From: DASTFY01 sp963829955
Lineage (GTDB): Bacteria; Actinomycetota; Acidimicrobiia; Acidimicrobiales; Ilumatobacteraceae
NCBI GenBank assembly: GCA_963829955.1
Contig: CAWHKS010000026.1
Coordinates: 18,436-82,435 of the forward strand
DNA length: 64,000 nt
Reading direction: 5' to 3'
Below are positions 19,017-27,650 of the stretch, piece by piece. Within the stretch, counting starts at the first letter, position 1; the number at the start of each line of letters is the position of its first letter. Position numbers and translations under genes: made by a program. Below the pieces are notes generated by a model. It was not told where the DNA came from, ran no database searches, and saw nothing but the letters and a program-made list of their open reading frames with translations.

Positions 19017-19922
19017 TCAGACGAGCGTCTGCAGCGCGGCCCGGGTCTCGTCCCTCTCGTCCGAGGAGACGCCGAACTCGGCGGCCACGAAGTCGGTCAC
19101 CCCGATGTCACTGAGCGCTCCGATCCGGTCCTGGACCTCGGCCGCACTGCCCACGATGGCCAGGTCCGCCGGACCGGCGACGCCCTCCCGATCCATCATG
19201 GCTCGGTAGGAGGGGAGCTGGCCGTAGATGGCGAACACCGTCGAAGCGCGCTCGCGCGCCGCGGCGGCGTCGGTGGTCACGCAGACGGGCAGCGCGGCAA
19301 TCACACGCGGTGGCGGGCGTCCCGCCTCCTCCGCGGCGGCTCGGAGCGCCGGCACGGTGAGGTCGCGCAGCGTGTTGGGACCGACACACCACGTGATGGT
19401 CCCGTCGGTCATCGAGCCGGCGAGACGCAACATCTGGGGGCCGAGCGCGGCCACCGCGACGGACGGAGCGCCCGCGCCGCGGACCGACATCGTGGCGTGC
19501 ACGCGCAGCGTCTCACCGTCGAAGTCGGCTGCTTCGCCGCGCAGCAACGGCAGGAGGACGGCCAGGTACTCGCGCAGGTGGCGCACCGGCTTGTCGAACG
19601 ACAGACCGAACATCCCCTCGATGACGATCTGGTGGGAAAGGCCGATACCCAGGCACAACCGCCCGTCGCAGGCCGCGTTGGTGCTGAGCGCCTGCTGCGC
19701 CAGCGCCGTCGGATGGCGGGGATACGTGGGCACGACACTGGTGCCCAGCTCGATGCCGGGTACCTCACGACCGGCCACCGCGAGCACGGTGAGCGCATCG
19801 TGGCTGAAGATCTGCGAGGCCCAGAACGAGGCGAACCCTTGCTCCTGCGCGGCCCGCACCTCGCCCACCACTTCGTCGATGGTCCCGTCCACCATCGACC
19901 GGCTGAAGATCCCCAGTCGCAT
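19017..19922 (-). CDS. LLM-class F420-dependent oxidoreductase
   Basis: Bacterial luciferase-like TIM barrel, 301 aa, intact; such proteins in actinobacteria mostly use reduced F420. It opens LGIFSRSMVDGTIDEVVGEV, then FASFWASQIFSHDALTVLAV, IELGTSVVPTYPRHPTALAQ (the S/T-x-V-P-x-Y-x-R-H-P pattern of this branch) and the phosphate-binding RLCLGIGLSHQIVIEGMFGL. The late segment TDFVAAEFGVSSDERDETRA ends the barrel. ATG 19922 is taken because it starts at the first strand. Convergent with DUF2752. Substrate unknown. Confidence 0.85.
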   Translation of the reverse strand: MRLGIFSRSMVDGTIDEVVGEVRAAQEQGFASFWASQIFSHDALTVLAVAGREVPGIELGTSVVPTYPRHPTALAQQALSTNAACDGRLCLGIGLSHQIVIEGMFGLSFDKPVRHLREYLAVLLPLLRGEAADFDGETLRVHATMSVRGAGAPSVAVAALGPQMLRLAGSMTDGTITWCVGPNTLRDLTVPALRAAAEEAGRPPPRVIAALPVCVTTDAAAARERASTVFAIYGQLPSYRAMMDREGVAGPADLAIVGSAAEVQDRIGALSDIGVTDFVAAEFGVSSDERDETRAALQTLV

Positions 19923-20038
19923 GGCGGCGGACCGTAGCTCCCCGTAGCCTCGGCGAGAGCGGGGCGGCGCACGACCAACGAGGGCACGGACCGAGAGCGC
20001 GCGAGCCGACGGTACGAGGCGGACCAGGAGGTGCCGTG

Positions 20039-21039
20039 GTGAATCGCAGGCGAACGGGAAGCGGCTGGCGGTCGGCCTCGTCGTCGCGTTTGCTGCGGCC
20101 GGGCTGGCGCTGGCGCCCGTGCGGGCGGGAGCGGTGGCCAACGTCTGCGTCGCCCGCACGTCATCGAGCCCCGGCAACCTCCGCTGGCCACTCCGTCAGG
20201 CCTCCGGCCTCACGTCGCTCGCCGCGGCGCCGAACGTGCTGTTCACCCACAACGACCGCGGCATCAGGGACAGCCCTGGTCCCGGCGAGGACACGGAGAA
20301 CGCGGCCGTGTGGGCGATCGGCCTGAACGGGCAGGCGCTGGCCCGCTTCCGGCTGACCTCGGGCGGCGTTCCCATCCCCTACTTCGACACCGAGGCCATC
20401 AGCCGCGACCCGCAGGGCCGGCTGGTGCTCGCCGACACCGGGACGAACGTGGACGCTCGGGTCACGGTCGCCCTCTACCGCTTCACGCCGCCCGCGGTCA
20501 CGGCCGGGCAGGCCTACGTGGAGCAGGACGTCCCCGCCGAGGTCATCCCGCTCGCCTACTACGCCAACGCCACCACCTCCACCCGCACGAAGCTCAACGT
20601 GGAGGCGATGGCCATCGACCCCACCGGCAACGCGTGGTTCGTGCCTCGCAACTCGGGCACGCCGTACTCGTACATGGCCACCGCGTCCGCGCTCAACCAG
20701 GCCGCCGGAGGCACGACACCCGCCCGCGCCGTGCGCTCGACCCGCCTCGCCGTCGCCGGACCGATGACGGACGCCGCCTTCTCGCCGGACGGCACGATGC
20801 TCCTGGTCAAGTCCACCTCGACCGTCTACGCCTACGACCTGCGGACCGCTGCGGTCGCCACCGCGCTCGGGCGCACGCCGTGCGCTGTAGCCACCGCCAA
20901 CAAGGCCAAGGCGCCGGGGTACGGCGAAGCGATCGTGGCCCGCGACGACGGCAGCTTCGTCACCGTCGCCGAAGGCTCCAAGACCCAGACGAGCGGCCTC
21001 TCCGTCCGCCGTCTGGTCCTTCTCGGTCTGACCGTGTGA
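20039..21039 (+). CDS. Secreted protein, probable beta-propeller/esterase-like
   Basis: About 333 aa. A signal peptide (KRLAVGLVVAFAAAGLALAP, cleavage near RAGAVA) is visible but its frame has no start; GTG 20039, with AGGAGG 7 nt upstream, reads into another frame, so one base near 20052 is wrong. The mature part alternates strands: SGLTSLAAAPNVLFTHND, FDTEAISRDPQGRLVLADTG, LNVEAMAIDPTGNAWFVPRN and MTDAAFSPDGTMLLVKSTST. The repeated pattern of EA(I/M)..DP.G resembles secreted esterase-like phytase/propeller domains. It has no obvious homology to the 57-63 kb propeller family. Upstream gene is divergent; a methyltransferase follows 10 nt later. Confidence 0.6.
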
Positions 21040-21049
21040 ACCTGAGCCC

Positions 21050-21811
21050 GTGCAGGGCTACGAACCGCAGGCCTACGGCGAGGCGATGGCCGAGGTCTAC
21101 GACGACTGGTACGCCGACATCTCTGACGCCGATGCCACCGTGGCCGCGGTCGTCGAACTGGTGCGGGCGGCCGGCGGCGGGTCCGTCCTCGAGCTGGGCG
21201 TCGGCACCGGCCGCCTCGCCTTGCCCTTGGCGGCGGCCGGGCTGGACGTCACCGGCATCGACATCTCCGCGGCCATGCTCGACCGGCTGCGGGCCAAGCC
21301 CGGGAGCGAGGGCGTCACGCTCGTCCACGGCGACATGGCCGACGGCCTGCCGGACGGCCCGTTCGCCGTGGTGCTCGTGGCCTTCAACACGTTCTTCAGC
21401 CTGACGAGCGCGGACGCGCAGCAGCGCTGCCTCGCTCACGTGGCCACGCGGCTGGCGCCGGACGGCCGCTTCGCCCTAGAGGCGTTCGTGCCCGACGAAG
21501 AGCTCATCGACGCCGGCTCCCGGGTCGAGCTGCGCTCGCTCAGCAGCGATCGCGTCGTGCTCACCGTGAGCCGTCACGACGCCGGCCTCCAGCGGGCCGA
21601 GGGTCAGTTCGTCGAGCTCACGGAGGCGGGCGGTGTCCGCCTCAGACCGTGGTCGCTGCGCTACGCCGGCCCGGCCGAGCTGGATCGCATGGCCGCGGAG
21701 GCCGGCCTCGCACTGGCCTCACGATGGTCGACGTGGACGGGCACGGTCTTCGACGCCGGGAGCTCGAACCACGTGTCCCTGTACCGCCAGGCCGGGAGTA
21801 GCCACGCCTAG
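21050..21811 (+). CDS. SAM-dependent methyltransferase
   Basis: Class I methyltransferase of 253 aa, intact. Motif I VLELGVGTGRLALPLAAAG binds S-adenosylmethionine, the acidic VTGIDISAAMLDRLRAKPG follows, and motif II/III regions are VTLVHGDMADGLPDGPFAVV and RLAPDGRFALEAFVP. The C-terminal sheet (LRYAGPAELDRMAAEAGLAL) fits methyltransferase type 11/25. The N-terminus QAYGEAMAEVYDDWYADI is typical of enzymes acting on small molecules. GTG 21050 begins 10 nt after the previous stop and galT starts 12 nt after this one, so the three are probably one transcript. Substrate unknown. Confidence 0.82.
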   Translation: MQGYEPQAYGEAMAEVYDDWYADISDADATVAAVVELVRAAGGGSVLELGVGTGRLALPLAAAGLDVTGIDISAAMLDRLRAKPGSEGVTLVHGDMADGLPDGPFAVVLVAFNTFFSLTSADAQQRCLAHVATRLAPDGRFALEAFVPDEELIDAGSRVELRSLSSDRVVLTVSRHDAGLQRAEGQFVELTEAGGVRLRPWSLRYAGPAELDRMAAEAGLALASRWSTWTGTVFDAGSSNHVSLYRQAGSSHA

Positions 21812-21823
21812 GATGGGTTCACC

Positions 21824-22813
21824 GTGAGCCAACTGAGATTGAACCCTTTGAACGGGCGGTGGGTCACCATCGTCGCCGAGCGGGCAGAGCGACCGTACGA
21901 TTTCGCTCCCCGGACGATGCAGGTGGAGGCCGATCCCAGCCGGGCCTGCCCGTTCTGCCCCGGTTCGGAGGACGCCACCCCGCCGGCGCTCGAGACGCAT
22001 GGTCGCGACGGGACGTGGCTCGTCCGTGTCGTGCCGAACCGCTATCCCGCCTTCGAGGGTGGGGACTCGATGTCCGTGCACAACCTCGGTCCGGTGCACG
22101 TGCAGGCGGATGCAAGCGGCATCCACGAGGTGATGATCATCACGCCGGATCACGGCGCCAGTTGGAAGGACCTCGACGACGAGACGGCGGCGATGGTGAT
22201 GGCCGCCCTCCGCAACCGCATGGCCGACCACTCCCGTCAGGCCAACATCCGCTACACGCAGGCCATCGTCAACCAGGGCCGGGAGGCGGGGGCGTCGCTC
22301 TCGCACCCCCACGGCCAGTTGCTGGGCATGCCTTTCGTGCCCGGCGAGATCACCGACGAGGAGCGGGCCTTTGCCCGGTTCGAGGGCGGCTGCATCCTCT
22401 GCGTCACCGCCGAGGCCGAGCTGGCCGACGGGTCCCGCGTGGTCGTGGCCAACAAGGACGTCGTGGTGGTGTGCCCCTTCTGGAGCGGCACGCCGTACGA
22501 GATGCTCATCATCCCCACCCGTCACGAGGCCCACCTGTACGACTCGCCCGACGCCGACCTGTCCGCGGTCGGGCGGGCGGTCCGTGATGCGCTGACGATG
22601 CTCGCCGACCGGCTCGGTGACGTCGCCTACAACCTCGTCTTCCACACCGCTCCTCACCAGCACGACGGCGGCTTCCACTGGCACGCCCACCTGTGGCCCA
22701 AACTCGTGACCGTCGCCGGCTTCGAGCGGGGCACCGGCGTGATGATCAACATCGCCCCGCCGGAAGAGGCGGCCCAGGAGCTGCGCTCGGTGGCCCGGGT
22801 CGCCCTCGCCTGA
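21824..22813 (+). CDS. galT: Galactose-1-phosphate uridylyltransferase family protein
   Basis: Transfers a nucleotidyl group between UDP-glucose and galactose-1-phosphate (Leloir pathway) or does a related reaction. 329 aa, intact. It begins LRLNPLNGRWVTIVAERAER, as GalT proteins do, has a zinc pair ACPFCPGSEDATP (Cys42, Cys45), PNRYPAFEG, the nucleophile region ASLSHPHGQLLGMPFVPGEI with HPH, and the C-terminal HIT-like half with PYEMLIIPTRHEAHLYD and FHWHAHLWPK. The latter resembles the archaeal/actinobacterial type that may use ADP- or UDP-sugars, so specificity is not certain. Start is GTG 21824. Confidence 0.85.
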   Translation: MSQLRLNPLNGRWVTIVAERAERPYDFAPRTMQVEADPSRACPFCPGSEDATPPALETHGRDGTWLVRVVPNRYPAFEGGDSMSVHNLGPVHVQADASGIHEVMIITPDHGASWKDLDDETAAMVMAALRNRMADHSRQANIRYTQAIVNQGREAGASLSHPHGQLLGMPFVPGEITDEERAFARFEGGCILCVTAEAELADGSRVVVANKDVVVVCPFWSGTPYEMLIIPTRHEAHLYDSPDADLSAVGRAVRDALTMLADRLGDVAYNLVFHTAPHQHDGGFHWHAHLWPKLVTVAGFERGTGVMINIAPPEEAAQELRSVARVALA

Positions 22814-22876
22814 GCGTCGCCTGAACCGCGCCTGAGCCTGGCCCGAGCCTCGTTGTCGACCGGCCGACCGCAGCGC

Positions 22877-23332
22877 ATGCGACGCATCTCCGTGGCCATC
22901 GACATCGACGCGCCGCCCGACGAGGTCTGGCGCGTGGTCGAGCCGATCGAGGATCACCCGGACTGGATGCACGACGCGGTGTCGGTCCGCTTCGCCACCG
23001 ACCAGACGCGAGGGGTCGGGACGCGCACCCTCGTCGACACCAAGGTCGGGCCCCTCCGCCTCACCGACCACATGACCATCACGGAGTGGGAGCCCGGCGC
23101 GGCCATGGGCGTCGACCACACGGGCGTGGTCACGGGCACCGGCCGCTTCGCGCTGCGAGCCAACGGACGGGGCGGCACCACCTTCTCCTGGGACGAGGAG
23201 CTCCGCTTCCCCTGGTGGCTGGGCGGTCCGGTCGGCGCGCTGGTCGGTGGCCGCGTGCTCGTCACCGTGTGGCGCCGCAACCTGAAGGGCCTCAAGGCGC
23301 TGGTCGAGGGCGGCGCCGGCCGCGCCGCGTGA
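22877..23332 (+). CDS. SRPBCC (START-like) family protein
   Basis: Polyketide-cyclase/Bet v 1-like helix-grip fold of ~151 aa. Typical features are the first strand and helix ISVAIDIDAPPDEVWRVVEP, IEDHPDWMHDAVSVRF, VGPLRLTDHMTITEWEPGAA and the final long helix LVTVWRRNLKGLKALVEGG. Such proteins bind hydrophobic ligands; catalytic function is unlikely without partner evidence. I use ATG 22877 rather than an upstream TTG at 22853. The preceding 60 nt contain the heptamer CGCCTGA repeated three times around the galT stop. The gene is convergent with the LysR gene (13 nt). Confidence 0.72.
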   Translation: MRRISVAIDIDAPPDEVWRVVEPIEDHPDWMHDAVSVRFATDQTRGVGTRTLVDTKVGPLRLTDHMTITEWEPGAAMGVDHTGVVTGTGRFALRANGRGGTTFSWDEELRFPWWLGGPVGALVGGRVLVTVWRRNLKGLKALVEGGAGRAA

Positions 23333-23345
23333 CCTCGGCCTGACC

Positions 23346-24281
23346 TCAGCTGGCCGCCCGCACCGGCGGCGCCGCCGCGCTCAGCTCCGCACACACCTCC
23401 GACGCAATCTCCACGAAGCGGTCGGCCGCCGGAGGCAGCGTGCGGGCATGGCGGCGGATGATCGAGATGCGGCGGGGCGGGATGGGCGGGTCGAGCTCCT
23501 GCGCCACGACGTCCGGGTCGCTGGCATCGAAGGCCAGCACCGGCAGCACCGCCCGGCCCATGCCCACCCGGACCATCGCCTGCACGGCCCCGTTGTCGTT
23601 GGATCGGAACACGTAGGACGGCTCGACACCAGCCATGCGCAGACCGTGGTCGATGGCCGCCTGGCAGCTCGAGACGGCCTCGCCGATGAGCGGCGCCCCG
23701 CTCAGCTCACCGGTGGCGAAGGTCGCCGGCAGGGGGCGGTCGCTGCGGGGCGAGATGAGGAGGTACGGGTCCTCGAGGAGGAGGTCCTGGTCGAGCCGCT
23801 CGTCGAAGCCCTCACCGACCACGAAGCCGAGGTCGAGGTCGCCTTCCATCACCCGCTCCACGATCGTGTTGTGGTCGTCGGCCTCGAACAGGCGGATGTC
23901 GAGCTGCGGTCGTTCCGCCTTCAACACCCGTATGACGGCCGGGAGGACCTTTACCGACACACTCTGGAACGTCCCGACGACGAGACGGCCGCCGTCGCCG
24001 GCGCGCAGACGGGCCACCTCCTCCTCGGCCTGGGCCAGCCGGCGGAAGATCTGCTCGGCGTGGTCGAGGATCACCTGGCCCACAGGGGTCAACTCCACCG
24101 GACGGGGGCCGCCAGGGCGGTCGAACACCGGTGCACCGACGACCCGCTCCAGTGCGGCGATCTGTTGGCTGATGGCGGACTGCGTGTAGCCGAGGCGATC
24201 GGCCGCCCGCCCGAACGACCGCTCGGCGGCCACCGCCTGCAAGGCCACGAGGTGCCGGAGTTCCAGTTCGCGCTCCCACAT
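23346..24281 (-). CDS. LysR-family transcriptional regulator
   Basis: 311 aa, intact. The N-terminal winged HTH reads ELRHLVALQAVAAERSFGRA and RLGYTQSAISQQIAALERVV, followed by the linker helix and the periplasmic-binding-like effector domain (VVGTFQSVSVKVLPAVIRVL, DLDLGFVVGEGFDERLDQDL, PLIGEAVSSCQAAIDHGLRM). It is divergent from a small unknown gene at 24350, the normal arrangement for LysR control. The intergenic region holds a 5-bp inverted pair ACGAT...ATCGT about 17 nt apart, a weak operator candidate near the start. Effector unknown. Confidence 0.88.
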   Translation of the reverse strand: MWERELELRHLVALQAVAAERSFGRAADRLGYTQSAISQQIAALERVVGAPVFDRPGGPRPVELTPVGQVILDHAEQIFRRLAQAEEEVARLRAGDGGRLVVGTFQSVSVKVLPAVIRVLKAERPQLDIRLFEADDHNTIVERVMEGDLDLGFVVGEGFDERLDQDLLLEDPYLLISPRSDRPLPATFATGELSGAPLIGEAVSSCQAAIDHGLRMAGVEPSYVFRSNDNGAVQAMVRVGMGRAVLPVLAFDASDPDVVAQELDPPIPPRRISIIRRHARTLPPAADRFVEIASEVCAELSAAAPPVRAAS

Positions 24282-24349
24282 GGCAATCAGTCTAGACGAT
24301 CAACTCGACATCTATCAATCGTTGGACTTCATCGACCGCTCTCCGTACC

Positions 24350-24658
24350 GTGAGCTCCATGACCACGATGACCCTCCACCCCGGCAACACCTTCCCTCCC
24401 GGCCCGGGCGTCGAGACGCTCGACGAGCTGGCCTGGGCCATCGACCGCGACGGGATCGCCCGCCACGAGGCCCCGGTCTCCCGTCTGGCGAACTGGGCCC
24501 GGGCGCTCGGCGTCGACCCAGTCCTCGTCGACGTGTTGTCCGATCCCGCACAGCCGGAGGCGGCCCGGGAGCGGGCCTTCGGGGCGCTGAGCCAGGCTGT
24601 CGCCCGCCCCGTCCAGGGCGAGCACCGCCCGTCCGATCCCCGCCGCTTCGCCGCCTGA
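24350..24658 (+). CDS. Small unknown protein divergent from LysR
   Basis: A 102-residue protein with no family that I recognise. It opens with TLHPGNTFPPGPGVETLDEL, has helix-rich ELAWAIDRDGIARHEAPVSR and LANWARALGVDPVLVDVLSD, and ends ARPVQGEHRPSDPRRFAA. No membrane segment or signal is seen. GTG 24350 and ATG 24359 are both possible. Codon use fits its neighbours (G or C at nearly all third positions). Its position opposite the LysR gene makes it the most likely target of that regulator. Confidence 0.55.
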   Translation: MSSMTTMTLHPGNTFPPGPGVETLDELAWAIDRDGIARHEAPVSRLANWARALGVDPVLVDVLSDPAQPEAARERAFGALSQAVARPVQGEHRPSDPRRFAA

Positions 24659-24676
24659 ACGCCCGCCCCCCGGCGT

Positions 24677-24982
24677 TCAGGGCGCGGCGAGGCGCACCAG
24701 CGCCGTGACGCCGGCGCCTATGGCCACGACCACCGGAAACGGCCAGCGGCGCCAGGCCGCCGCAGCGGCGGCGAGGACACCCGGCAACCGGGCGTCGATG
24801 ACGAGCTGCTGGCCCAGCGTCACGGTGTTGGCCACGATCAGGGCCGACAGCATCGCCGCCGGGATGAGCGCCAGGCAGGACTGAACCCTTGCGGGCAGCG
24901 GTCGACCGCCGATGACCACCAGCCCGACCACCTTGCACAGGTAGGCGCCGCCGCCGAGCAGCAGGACCGGCCACCAGCTCAC
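24677..24982 (-). CDS. azlD: AzlD-type branched-chain amino acid exporter subunit
   Basis: Small membrane partner of AzlC, 101 aa. Helices: WWPVLLLGGGAYLCKVVGLV, VQSCLALIPAAMLSALIVAN and FPVVVAIGAGVTALVRLAA; IPAAMLSALI is the typical AzlD segment. AzlCD pairs export branched-chain amino acids in Bacillus and corynebacteria (as BrnFE). Its GTG start overlaps the azlC stop by 4 bp (GTGA), indicating coupled translation. Confidence 0.85.
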   Translation of the reverse strand: MSWWPVLLLGGGAYLCKVVGLVVIGGRPLPARVQSCLALIPAAMLSALIVANTVTLGQQLVIDARLPGVLAAAAAAWRRWPFPVVVAIGAGVTALVRLAAP

Positions 24983-25707
24983 GCCGGCCGCTCCTCCGGC
25001 TCGCCCGGCCCGCCGCCTTCTCCCAGCTCCTGCGAAGCCTCGTCGGCCGGCGCCCGCAGCCCGACGAGGATGGCGAGGGCGGCCACCAGGATGGGCACCC
25101 CGGGTCGCAGGAACGGCGTGGTCACCAGCACCACGAGTGCAGCGAGCACGGCCGCCTGCCGGCCCGGCCGGCTCTTGAGGTGCGGACCGATGAGCACGAC
25201 GAAGCCGGCGGGGAAGGCAGCGTCGAGACCGAGCGCGGCCGGGTCGCTGAGGGCGCCTCCGGCCAGCGCGCCGATCACAGTGCCGGCGTTCCAGCAGACG
25301 AAGATCGACAGCCCCGACCACCAGAAGGCGCGTACCCGTGAAGGATGGTCGGGCTGCGCGGTGGCCATCGCCGTCGACTCGTCGATGACGAACTGCGCGG
25401 CGAGGAGCCGCCGCCCCAGCGGGCCCTGGAGCACCGGCGCCAGCGCCAGCCCGTAGACGCCGTTGCGGGCGGCGAGAAGCAGACCGCTGCCCACCGCGGC
25501 GGCGGCCGATCCCCCCGTGGCGATGACCCCCACGAACGCGAACTGCGAGGCGCCGGTGAATACGAGGATCGACATGACGCAGGCCTGGGCCAGGCTGAGG
25601 TCGTTGGCCACCGCCAGCACCCCGAACGAGATGCCGACGAGCCCGACGGCGACGCCGAGCGCCAGGGAGGCCGAGACCACGGCCTTCCCTCGGGGGACAT
25701 CCGTCAC
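24979..25707 (-). CDS. azlC: AzlC-type branched-chain amino acid exporter subunit
   Basis: Large subunit of the AzlCD/BrnFE exporter, 242 aa. The AzlC signature is in VGISFGVLAVANDLSLAQAC and MSILVFTGASQFAFVGVIAT, followed by NGVYGLALAPVLQGPLGRRL and LLAAQFVIDESTAMATAQPD. Several helices follow (AGFVVLIGPHLKSR, AALVVLVTTPFLRPG). The C-terminus is an acidic/Pro-rich tail. GTG 25707 overlaps the glgB stop by 4 bp, so azlC and azlD ride behind glgB, an odd functional pairing. Confidence 0.87.
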   Translation of the reverse strand: MTDVPRGKAVVSASLALGVAVGLVGISFGVLAVANDLSLAQACVMSILVFTGASQFAFVGVIATGGSAAAAVGSGLLLAARNGVYGLALAPVLQGPLGRRLLAAQFVIDESTAMATAQPDHPSRVRAFWWSGLSIFVCWNAGTVIGALAGGALSDPAALGLDAAFPAGFVVLIGPHLKSRPGRQAAVLAALVVLVTTPFLRPGVPILVAALAILVGLRAPADEASQELGEGGGPGEPEERPA

Positions 25708-27590
25708 GACTGGCGGGAGCCCAACCAGAGCACGGCGAGCGGAGGGATGGTCAGGAACGCCGACGCCGGCTGCCCCTGGTGCGGCTCGTCGTCGCCGGCC
25801 CACGCGGACCGGGACCCGCCACTGCCCGTTCCCCCGAAGTACGTGGCGTTCGTATCGAGGAGCACCTGCCACTCGCCGGCCCAGGGAAGACCGATGCGGT
25901 AGCCCTCGCGCGCCACGGGCGTGAGGTTGGCGGCACAGGCCACCACCTCTTTGCCGTCGGTCGACCAGCGCAGGAAGCTGAACATCGAGTGCTCGGCGTC
26001 GTCGGCGTCGAGCCACTGGAAGCCCCCGGGAACGTGGTCACGCTCGCCGAGCGCCTTCCACTCCTTCGACACCTGGTTCACGGACCGCACCAGCTCCTGC
26101 ACGCCGCGGTGGCGCTCGCCCTCCAGCGCCGCCCAGTCCATGCCTGTCGTCTCGTTCCACTCGCCCCACTGCGCGACCTCGCCGCCCATGAACAACATCG
26201 GGTCGCCTGGATAGGCCCACATCCACCCGAACAGCGCGCGCAGGTTGGCGAAGCGCCGCCACTCGTCGCCCGGCATCTTGTTGAGCAGCGATCCCTTCCC
26301 GTGCACGACCTCGTCGTGGGACAGGGGCAGCACGAACTGCTCAGTGTACGCGTAGAGGAGGCCGAACGTCAGGTCCCGGTGGTGCCAGCGGCGGTGCACC
26401 GGATCGTGGGCGAAGTAGCCGAGCGTGTCGTGCATCCAGCCCATGTTCCACTTGTGGCTGAAGCCCAGGCCACCGTGGTGGACGGGATGGCTGACGCCCG
26501 GCCAGGACGTCGACTCCTCGGCGATCATCACGGTGCTCGGGTGCTCGGCGAAGACGGTGACGTTGAGCTGGCGCAGGAACTCGATGGCTTCGAGGTTCTC
26601 GCGGCCTCCGTGCTCGTTCGGGACCCAGGCGCCCGGCCGGACGGGAGTAGTCGAGGTACAGCATCGACGCCACCGCATCGACCCGCAGGCCGTCGATGTG
26701 GAACTCCTCCATCCAGTACAGGGCGTTGGCGATCAGGAAGTTGCGGACCTCGTGGCGGCCGTAGTTGAAGACGAGCGTCCCCCAATCCGGGTGCTCGCCC
26801 TTGCGGGGGTCCACGTGCTCGTACAAGGCCGTGCCGTCGAAGCGGGCCAATGCCCAGTCGTCCTTGGGGAAGTGCGCCGGCACCCAGTCGGCGATGACGC
26901 CGATGCCCCGCTGGTGCAGGCGGTCGACGAGGAAGCGGAAGTCGTCGGGCGTGCCGTAGCGGGAGGTGGGCGCGAAGTACCCGGTCACCTGGTACCCCCA
27001 CGAACCGCCGTAGGGATGCTCCATGACGGGCATGAGCTCGACGTGGGTGAAGCCCAGGTCGCTCCACGTAGTCGGTCAGCTCGTCGGCCAGGTCGCGATA
27101 GGTCAGACCGGGCCGCCACGAGCCTAGGTGCACCTCGTAGATCCGCATGCGGGTGGTGCGCGTCGCGGTCGCCGGGCGTCACGGGCGGCCATCCAGTCGT
27201 CGTCGGCCCACTCGTGACTGCTGGCGGTGACGATGCTCGCCGTCGAGGGCGGCTGCTCGCACTGGCGGGCCATCGGGTCCGCCTTCAGCCGGACCTGGCC
27301 GTCGACGCCCTCGACCGCGTACTTGTAGCGGGCACCCCGGCCGCGTCCGCAACACTGGTGGCCCACACACCGGACGCGCCCTGGCGCCTCATGCGGTCGG
27401 CACCGATGCGCCAGTGGTTCCAGTCCCCGACGACCGACACCGCGCGGGCGTTCGGCGCCCAGACGGCGAAGGTGGCGCCCTCCTCCCGGACGTGGGCGCC
27501 GAGCACCTCCCACAGCCGCCAGTGCCGTCCCTCGCCGATGAGGTGGAGATCGACGTCACCCAGCAGCGGGCGGACGGGGGAGGCCGGCAC
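25704..27590 (-). CDS. glgB: 1,4-alpha-glucan branching enzyme (frameshifted)
   Basis: Makes alpha-1,6 branches in glycogen. About 629 aa, starting at GTG 27590. The CBM48 domain (WEVLGAHVREEGATFAVWAP, VSVVGDWNHWRIGADRM) leads to the GH13 barrel. All catalytic residues can be seen: nucleophile Asp in DGLRVDAVASMLYLDYSR, acid Glu in VMIAEESTSWPGVSHP and the third carboxylate in LPLSHDEVVHGKGSLLNKMP. Helper motifs are HPYGGSWGYQVTGYFAPTSR and HFPKDDWALARFDGTALYEH. Breaks lie near 27350, 27165, 27070 and 26640. The C-terminal beta domain ends AFLTIPPLAVLWLGSRQS. Divergent from the GlgA-like gene (60 nt), so a shared control region is likely. Confidence 0.9.
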
Positions 27591-27650
27591 GCGGCCGACT
27601 CTACGCGCGGCCCGGTGGGCTCCGACCCGTGCGGGCTACCTTGACCCGCC

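Noticed and set aside
22800..22860. CGCCTGA heptamer repeated around the galT stop
   Set aside because: Three short copies in GC-rich DNA are compatible with chance and have no structure.
24282..24349. LysR operator (T-N11-A) between the LysR gene and the small gene
   Set aside because: Only a 5-bp inverted pair at an unusual distance; too weak to annotate as a site.
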